Source: DASCOT01 sp965197275
Lineage (GTDB): Bacteria > Acidobacteriota > UBA890 > WLXD01
Reading direction: 5' to 3'
Length of the DNA: 64,000 nt
NCBI GenBank assembly: GCA_965197275.1
Contig: CBDAMQ010000032.1
Location: 62,001-126,000 of the forward strand
Of this stretch, positions 58,402-64,000 are shown one piece after another (the stretch's first letter is position 1; the number at the start of each line of letters is the position of its first letter). The notes under the pieces were generated by a model, which saw only the letters and a program-made list of their open reading frames with translations, searched no databases and had not been told where the DNA came from. The translations under genes and the position numbers were made by a program.

Positions 58402-61128
58402 GTGGAACCTGGCACCAAACTCGGCCCCTACGAGATCGTCGGCCCGCTCGGAGTCGGCGGCATGGGTGAGGTGTACCGGGCGCGCGACACCACACTCGAC
58501 CGCGAGGTGGCCCTCAAGCTGATGCCCGCGGCCATCGCTGGGGATGCAGAGCGTCTGGCGCGGTTCGAGCGTGAGGCGAAGATCCTCGCGTCTGTGAACC
58601 ATCCGAGCATTGGCGCGATCTATAGCCTCGAGGAAGCGAACGGCGTCCGAGTGCTGGTGCTGGAGTTGGTCGAGGGTGAGTCCCTCGACCATCGTCTCAG
58701 GACCGGATCGGTTCCCGTCGGCGAGACGCTGTCCATTTGCCGTCAGGTAGCGGCGGCTTTGCAGGCGGCGCACGCGAAGGGGATCGTTCACCGGGATCTG
58801 AAGCCGGGCAACGTGATGGTCGATTCCCACGGCACTGTCAAAGTGCTGGATTTCGGAATCGCCAAGATGCCCGGGCTGGAGGCTGCAGGCGCGTCTGAGC
58901 AGCGCCCCATCGACCCGCACGACCAGGCGGGAGCCGCCACCACCCCGGCGGCGGTGGGAATGGCGCATCGCCTGACCTCGACCGGAATGATGGTCGGCAC
59001 GGCTCCGTATATGAGCCCCGAGCAGATTCGGCAGCAGCAGCTCGACAAGCGCTCCGACATCTGGTCCTTCGGGTGCCTGGTTTTCGAGCTACTTGCGGGC
59101 CGGCGCCCTTTCGAGCGCGAAACGGTGGCCGACACGCTCAGCGCCATCTTGGAACACGAGCCGCGATGGTCACTGCTGCCTGCCGACACTCCGGATGGCG
59201 TACAGACGCTTGTGCGCAGATGTCTTCGCAAGGCTCCGGATCAACGGCTGCACGACATTGCTGACGCCCGTATCGAGCTCGACGAAGCTCTGCAAGGTCG
59301 CACCGACGTGCCGCTGGCGCAGAGTATGCCGACCAGCAGTGGCTTCGCCGCGCCGACCCGCCAGTCGCCGGTACGTCGATGGCTAGCGGCAGCTGCGATA
59401 GCAGCGGCGATGGCAGGCCTGGGCTGGTGGCTCGGCACGAATCGTGAGTCGCTGCAGCCGGCCCCCCGCGCGGCCGCCACGGGCGACCGTCAGATGATCG
59501 CCGTACTGCCGTTTGAGAACCTCGGCCCACCGGAACGTCAGTATTTCGCCGACGGAATGACCGAGGAGATCACCAGTCGACTGGCCGCCGTGGACGGCGT
59601 CGGTGTCACCTCGCGGACGACCGTCATGGAATACGACCGCGCCGGCAAGAGCGTCGGCCAGATCGGAGCCGAGCTCGGCGTGCAATACATCCTCGAGGCG
59701 ACGCTGCGCTGGGACGATGCCGCTAATCAGGTGCGCTTTACGCCACAGTTGATCAACGTCGCCAGCGACACGCATGTGTGGGCAGAAAACTACGACCGCC
59801 TGATCGAGAACATGTTCGCGGTTCAGTCGGAGATTGCCGAGCGTGTCCTCGACCAGATCGGACTGACGCTACAGGGCTCGCAACAGGCGACCGCCAAGGG
59901 GCGCGGCACCTCGAGTCAGGAAGCCTACGACGCCTACCTGCGGGCCGGCGATCAGCTCGTCCGTACCGATGAGCTCTACGCCGAAGAGAGCATGCGATCG
60001 GCGCTGGAGCTTTTGCAACAGGCCGTGGCGCTGGATCCTGACTTCGCGCTGGCGCACGCCAGACTGGCAATGGCACACGGCTTTGCCCACCACCTGTACT
60101 ACGACCGCACCGAGTCACGGCGCCAGCAGATGCGTGCTTCGGCGGAGCGCGCCCTCGAAGTGGCTCCGCAATTACCGGAGGGGCATCTTGCCCTCGGTCA
60201 GTACTATCGCAGCGGATTGGAGTACGAGCTCGCGCTGGCGGAGTATGAGCTCGCGGCGCGTGGGCGACCGGGTGACAGCCTGGCCGTACAAGCGATCGCC
60301 GAGAGCCACTGGTATCTGGGTAATACCGACGAGGCCAGCGCCAGCTACGAGCGTGCTTTCGCTCTTGATCCACAGCGCTTGGTTCTCTACTGCAATGCCG
60401 GCGGTGTTCATCGTATGACCCTGGACTTCGGCGCGGCGGCCAACCTGCACGATCTGGCCGTCGCTGTTCGGCCGGAACGGGCCTGCCCTTACTTCTGTCT
60501 CGCGTTCGTGTACTTGAACGGTCAAGGACCTGTGGCGGCGCGTGAATTCCTCGAGAGCATCCCGACAGGGATCCAGCTGGACACCCTCCCGCCGATCAAC
60601 TATCCGTGGCTGATCGTGGATCTGATCGAGGGACGCTTCGCCGACGCCTTGGAAAGGCTGGACTCGGGGCCAGACACTTTCGATTGGATCCAGTTCTACT
60701 ATCCGAAGGCACTGCTCCGCGCCCAGATCTACTTGCAGACAGACCGTTTCGACGAAGCTCGCGCGTCGTTCGAGCAGGCACGGGAACAGCTCGACGCCTT
60801 GCTGCTAGCCCGCCCCGGTGACCCGCGGCTGCATACAGCGCTGGGAATCGTCTATGCCGGACTCGGACGAAAAACGGATGCCATTGAAGCTGGCCGCCGG
60901 GGTGTCGGGTTGCTGCCCTATCAGAAGGACAAGTTCGCCGGGCCGTTCCGTCTCAAGGATATGGCGCTGATTTACGCTATGGTCGGGGAGACCGATCTGG
61001 CGCTGGATTCGCTGGAGATTCTGGCCGGGCTCCCGTCACTGGCACACCTGCCGGAGATCCTCCTCGATCCGACCTGGAGCATGCTCCGCGACGAGCCGCG
61101 ATTCAACGCGTTGGGTGCGGCCAACTAG
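58402..61128 (+). CDS. Transmembrane Ser/Thr protein kinase with TolB-like and TPR domains
   Basis: 908 aa from GTG 58402, the usual VEPGTKLGPYEIVGPLG start; the frame is open 27 codons further. Kinase domain (about residues 8-270): GVGGMGEVYRA, catalytic VALKL Lys, VHRDLKPGNVMV and DFGIAK, with MVGTAPYMSPEQIRQ in the activation segment and GCLVFELLAGRRPF. One membrane span follows (WLAAAAIAAAMAGLGWWLGT, about 325-345). Outside are a TolB-N-like domain (IAVLPFENLGPPERQYFADGMTEEI) and many TPR repeats (about 520-880; VALDPDFALAHARLAMA). Pkn-type receptors of this layout are frequent in Acidobacteria. The broken kinase N-lobe at 10604 is a close relative. Confidence 0.88.
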   Translation: MEPGTKLGPYEIVGPLGVGGMGEVYRARDTTLDREVALKLMPAAIAGDAERLARFEREAKILASVNHPSIGAIYSLEEANGVRVLVLELVEGESLDHRLRTGSVPVGETLSICRQVAAALQAAHAKGIVHRDLKPGNVMVDSHGTVKVLDFGIAKMPGLEAAGASEQRPIDPHDQAGAATTPAAVGMAHRLTSTGMMVGTAPYMSPEQIRQQQLDKRSDIWSFGCLVFELLAGRRPFERETVADTLSAILEHEPRWSLLPADTPDGVQTLVRRCLRKAPDQRLHDIADARIELDEALQGRTDVPLAQSMPTSSGFAAPTRQSPVRRWLAAAAIAAAMAGLGWWLGTNRESLQPAPRAAATGDRQMIAVLPFENLGPPERQYFADGMTEEITSRLAAVDGVGVTSRTTVMEYDRAGKSVGQIGAELGVQYILEATLRWDDAANQVRFTPQLINVASDTHVWAENYDRLIENMFAVQSEIAERVLDQIGLTLQGSQQATAKGRGTSSQEAYDAYLRAGDQLVRTDELYAEESMRSALELLQQAVALDPDFALAHARLAMAHGFAHHLYYDRTESRRQQMRASAERALEVAPQLPEGHLALGQYYRSGLEYELALAEYELAARGRPGDSLAVQAIAESHWYLGNTDEASASYERAFALDPQRLVLYCNAGGVHRMTLDFGAAANLHDLAVAVRPERACPYFCLAFVYLNGQGPVAAREFLESIPTGIQLDTLPPINYPWLIVDLIEGRFADALERLDSGPDTFDWIQFYYPKALLRAQIYLQTDRFDEARASFEQAREQLDALLLARPGDPRLHTALGIVYAGLGRKTDAIEAGRRGVGLLPYQKDKFAGPFRLKDMALIYAMVGETDLALDSLEILAGLPSLAHLPEILLDPTWSMLRDEPRFNALGAAN

Positions 61129-61135
61129 CCTGGGT

Positions 61136-61150
61136 CAGGGGCCGCCCCTG
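61136..61150 (+). terminator. Possible terminator hairpin after the kinase
   Basis: CAGGGG, CCG loop, CCCCTG, 8 bases after the kinase stop, forming a short GC-rich stem. There is no T tract, so this is weak. Confidence 0.25.
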
Positions 61151-61256
61151 GCGCCGGCGGGCTGTCGCGATCCGGTGTACACGCGCTGCACCATTGTTGC
61201 CGGTAGCTCTTAGCTGGTGGCGCTGACCCGGTAGACCGAGTAGCACATCGGATGGA

Positions 61257-63950
61257 TCACTCCACCCTCATTGCCACGATCGGGTCGACGCGCGCGGCGC
61301 GGCGTGCCGGAAGGAAGCAGGCCAGCGCCGCAAGCAAGATGATCGCCAGCGGGACCAGCACGAAGCTCCAGGGGTCGAAGCCGCCCGACTGGATCATCTC
61401 GCCCTGTTCCGGCGGCAGCGAGATGAGTGCCGACATCAATCGAGTGATACCGAATGCACCGACCAGGCCCACCGCAACTCCCGTCAGTGCCATTCGCATC
61501 CCGTCCCTGAGCACGTGAGCCATGACGGTCCCACTGGTGGCACCTAGTGCGATGCGAATGCTCATCTCGCGGCTGCGCTGTGATACGACAAAGGCGATCA
61601 GGCCGTAGATCCCGATCGAGGCCAGCAGGATCGCGCCGATCGACAGGCTGGTGAGAACCACCGAGATCATTCGTTGCGGCAACAGGAAGTCCACGACGAC
61701 CTGTTCCAGGCTGCGCACGTCGGTGATCGGTATCCTGGCGTCGATGTTCCAGACCGCCTGGCGGATCGCGCTCGTCAGCTCTCCGGCCTCGCCTGCCCCT
61801 CGGGTCACGACGCGGAAGTAGCGCCGGGCGTTCTGCGACATCGACAGGTAGACCTTCTCGTCTCGCTCCCCGAGATCCCAGTGCTTGGTGTCGGCAACAA
61901 CACCGACGATTCGCGCCGATGTGTCGCCAAGCAAGAACTCCTGGCCGATGGGGTCAGAGTCCGGCCAATGGCGCGCCGCGAACAACTCGTTGATGACCGC
62001 GACACGCGGTGTCTGGCGCGTGTCCTGGTTGCCGACGGTGCGGCCCGCGAGCACCGGCACACTCATCACGCGGAAGTAGTCGGACGAGACATGCAGCGTA
62101 ATCGCCATCGGTAGCTCACCCTCCGGCGGCCTCTCCCTGCCGGGAATGGTGAACGGCCTGGCGTCGGTCTCATGGTTCAACGGCAAGTGGTTGACCGTGG
62201 CGGCAGCGACCACCCCGGGAATGCCGGCGATTTCCTCAGCTACCCGCGCATGGAAATCAATCACCTGCTGCGTATCCGGATATAGCTCGGTGTCGAGCAC
62301 GACGACCATGGTCATCACGCCGCTGGCGTCGAAGCCGGTATCGGCAGCACGCATCTCGCCCAGGGCCTGGATCATGGTTGCAGTTCCGGCCAGGAGCACC
62401 AGCGCCATTGCGAGTTGCCCTGCCACCAGGACCCGACGCAGGCGCAAGCCGGCGCGCGACGAGGTGGTTTTGCCGTCCTTGAGTGAACCGGTAAGTTGGG
62501 TGCTCGAGGCGCGCATCGCCGGGAGCAAACCGAAGGTCAGCGCCGTCAACAGCGTGACCCCGAGCGTGAAGAGAAGCGTCGTAACGTCGATGTCGATCTC
62601 CCCGACCCGGTAAAGGTCTTCGGGGACGCCCGTGGCGAGGCCTCCCACGATCCAGTATGCGAGCATCACGCCGAGCGCTCCACCGGCCGCTGCAAGGAGG
62701 GTGCTCTCGGTGAGGAACTGGCGCACGAGTTGGCGGCGCGAAGCGCCGAGGGCGGTGCGAATCGCCACCTCGCGGCTGCGGCCGAAAGACCGCGCCAGCA
62801 GCAACCCGGAGACGTTGGCGCAGGCGATCAGGAGCACGAACGAACCGGCCACCACCAGGATGACCGACATCATCTGGATGATCTCGTAGGCGAAGTTCAA
62901 TGCCGAGCGCAGATCGACGACGTTCACCCCACGGTCGGCGTTGGCATCCGGAAACTCCACCTCGAGGGCGCTGGCGATAGATGTCAACTCGGCCTGCGCA
63001 TCGTTCACTGTCACGCCATCCGCCAGACGACCGACGACCTGCAGGAAGCGGAGGTCGCGAGGGCGGTCGGCCTCGTCGAGGGCCCACGGAACCCAGATTC
63101 TCGTCGTCACCAGAGGAAAGACGAAGTCCGGCGGCATCACGCCGATGATCGTGTGCGGTGCGCCATTCAGGTCGAGGTTCTCCCCGAGGACGCTCGGATC
63201 GCCGCCGAAGTTGCTCTGCCAGTATGCGTGGCTGAGGACCACCACGGTCGTACGTCCAGGTCGGTCTTCACCCTCCTGGAATCCCCGACCATGGGCAGGG
63301 GTGACACCGAGGACGTCAAAGACGTTCGCTGACACGAGTCCCGAGGCGATGCGTTCCGGTTGATCACCACCTGTGAGGGTTTCAGACGAATAGTTGAAGC
63401 CCGCCATGTCCTGGAAGCTATCGCTGCGGTCTCGCCAATCACGGAAGTTCGGGTAAGAGACGCGAGATGTGAAGAAACTCTGCCGCGGCGCCGTCTCCCA
63501 GAGGTGAACGAGGCGATCGGGCTCCGCGAACGGCAGAGGGCGCAGGAGATAGGCGTTGATGATGCTGAAGGTCGGCGTGAGTGAACCGATCCCGAGGGCC
63601 AGGACCAACACGGCTACGACGGTGAATCCAGGGTTGGCGATCAGCCCCCGAACGGCGTAGCGGACATCGGTGGTCCAGTCTGTGAACACTCGGACGAGCA
63701 TCCTTTCGTGGCCGCCGCGCCAGTGATCGAGACGTTGGCGCGATGCGTGAGCGGGGAAGCTGACAGCCTGCCACCAGTACCAGAGATCGGCGCGCATCCG
63801 GCCCATTGACCGACGCCGGATCGAATACAGCTCGGCAAGCGAATCGAGAATCTCGCGACGGTCGGCCGCCTCGAGTCCGGAGCCCAACGGCGACCGTCCG
63901 AGGATCCGGCTGGCAAGCAAGCGCTGCGCGAGCCGCGGCGGGATAGTCAT
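61257..63950 (-). CDS. ADOP-family duplicated ABC permease
   Basis: 897 aa from ATG 63950, overlapping the TGA of the upstream gene (ATGA). An N-terminal ADOP region (GLEAADRREILDSLAELYSIRRR, then DLWYWWQAVSF) precedes two tandem MacB-type units: a MacB_PCD periplasmic domain (about 125-330; FSIINAYLLRPLPF, ARSFGRSREVAIRTALGASRRQL) with a FtsX-like module, then a second MacB_PCD/FtsX unit (about 530-890; QAVWNIDARIPITDVRSLE, RSREMSIRIALGATSGTVMA). About eight membrane spans in all. No ATPase is encoded, as is typical of this 'orphan' permease family found mainly in Acidobacteriota. Confidence 0.9.
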   Translation of the reverse strand: MTIPPRLAQRLLASRILGRSPLGSGLEAADRREILDSLAELYSIRRRSMGRMRADLWYWWQAVSFPAHASRQRLDHWRGGHERMLVRVFTDWTTDVRYAVRGLIANPGFTVVAVLVLALGIGSLTPTFSIINAYLLRPLPFAEPDRLVHLWETAPRQSFFTSRVSYPNFRDWRDRSDSFQDMAGFNYSSETLTGGDQPERIASGLVSANVFDVLGVTPAHGRGFQEGEDRPGRTTVVVLSHAYWQSNFGGDPSVLGENLDLNGAPHTIIGVMPPDFVFPLVTTRIWVPWALDEADRPRDLRFLQVVGRLADGVTVNDAQAELTSIASALEVEFPDANADRGVNVVDLRSALNFAYEIIQMMSVILVVAGSFVLLIACANVSGLLLARSFGRSREVAIRTALGASRRQLVRQFLTESTLLAAAGGALGVMLAYWIVGGLATGVPEDLYRVGEIDIDVTTLLFTLGVTLLTALTFGLLPAMRASSTQLTGSLKDGKTTSSRAGLRLRRVLVAGQLAMALVLLAGTATMIQALGEMRAADTGFDASGVMTMVVVLDTELYPDTQQVIDFHARVAEEIAGIPGVVAAATVNHLPLNHETDARPFTIPGRERPPEGELPMAITLHVSSDYFRVMSVPVLAGRTVGNQDTRQTPRVAVINELFAARHWPDSDPIGQEFLLGDTSARIVGVVADTKHWDLGERDEKVYLSMSQNARRYFRVVTRGAGEAGELTSAIRQAVWNIDARIPITDVRSLEQVVVDFLLPQRMISVVLTSLSIGAILLASIGIYGLIAFVVSQRSREMSIRIALGATSGTVMAHVLRDGMRMALTGVAVGLVGAFGITRLMSALISLPPEQGEMIQSGGFDPWSFVLVPLAIILLAALACFLPARRAARVDPIVAMRVE

Positions 63951-64000
63951 CGCTTGTCCAACACCGGGTCGAGCCCTTCCCACAGAGCCTCGAGCTGGCG
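63947..64000 (-). CDS. C-terminal end of a gene just upstream of the permease, partial
   Basis: Minus frame RQLEALWEGLDPVLDKR followed by a TGA that overlaps the permease ATG. ADOP permeases are often preceded by a short PadR regulator gene; this tail fits the length and style of such a protein, but only 17 residues are in the window, so the family is not certain. Confidence 0.35.
   Translation of the reverse strand, partial: RQLEALWEGLDPVLDKR

Overview
This window is high-GC bacterial DNA, most likely from an uncultured or soil/marine Acidobacteriota-like organism. The signs are an ADOP-type duplicated ABC permease whose start overlaps a small upstream gene, a Ser/Thr kinase fused to TolB-like and TPR domains, a PadR regulator, a DUF1592/DUF1552 pair, and many secreted amidohydrolases, serine hydrolases and beta-propeller proteins. 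Gemmatimonadota would be the main alternative. I saw no rRNA, tRNA or CRISPR array. The phylum call is inference from gene families.

Layout. 1-2.5 kb is a decayed mobile region: a frameshifted HNH endonuclease, a recombinase-associated small gene, a Sel1-repeat remnant and a cut-off ORF. An IS3-family element follows (2540-3894). 4.1-6.5 kb carries three minor pilin-like genes (pilX/pilW/pilV type). 6.8-10.5 kb is a minus-strand operon of a secreted serine hydrolase, a PQQ-like propeller protein and an LVIVD propeller protein. 10.55-10.9 kb is a mosaic of gene fragments: a kinase N-lobe joined to an inverted copy of part of the PQQ-like gene. 10.9-13.4 kb is a flotillin operon, followed by the orphan C-terminal end of a kinase/PD40 protein.

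14-38 kb is catabolic and secretory: a spermidine-dehydrogenase-like flavoprotein, a cupin, a Rieske oxygenase, a second serine hydrolase, a gamma-glutamyltransferase/YtcJ amidohydrolase/PIG-L deacetylase operon, a DUF305+LVIVD pair, two SDRs, an exported GNAT-like protein, a cytochrome c plus PQQ dehydrogenase carrying the lanthanide-type DxD motif, an esterase, a VOC protein and an amidohydrolase lipoprotein. 38-45 kb is one long operon (DUF1592, DUF1552, ankyrin, NHL).

45-49 kb has divergent redox operons: selenium-binding protein/methanethiol oxidase, [2Fe-2S] ferredoxin and CoA-binding protein on one side; a cytochrome b561-like protein and a Tat-exported molybdopterin enzyme on the other. 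49-58 kb holds tandem exported NTF2-fold proteins, a TetR regulator with two palindromic operators and a PPOX flavoprotein target, an exported nucleosidase, a sialidase-like protein, an ABC-F ATPase, an MNT/HEPN toxin-antitoxin locus with a collapsed HEPN gene, and a SRPBCC/VOC operon divergent from a SufR-like regulator that carries a one-base frameshift. 58-64 kb holds the large kinase and the ADOP permease, running off the edge into its upstream partner.

Strongest leads: the sulfur/redox divergon at 45-49 kb, the probable lanthanide PQQ dehydrogenase, the exported GNAT-like protein, the SufR-like regulator with its 28-bp palindrome, and several scars of gene breakage.
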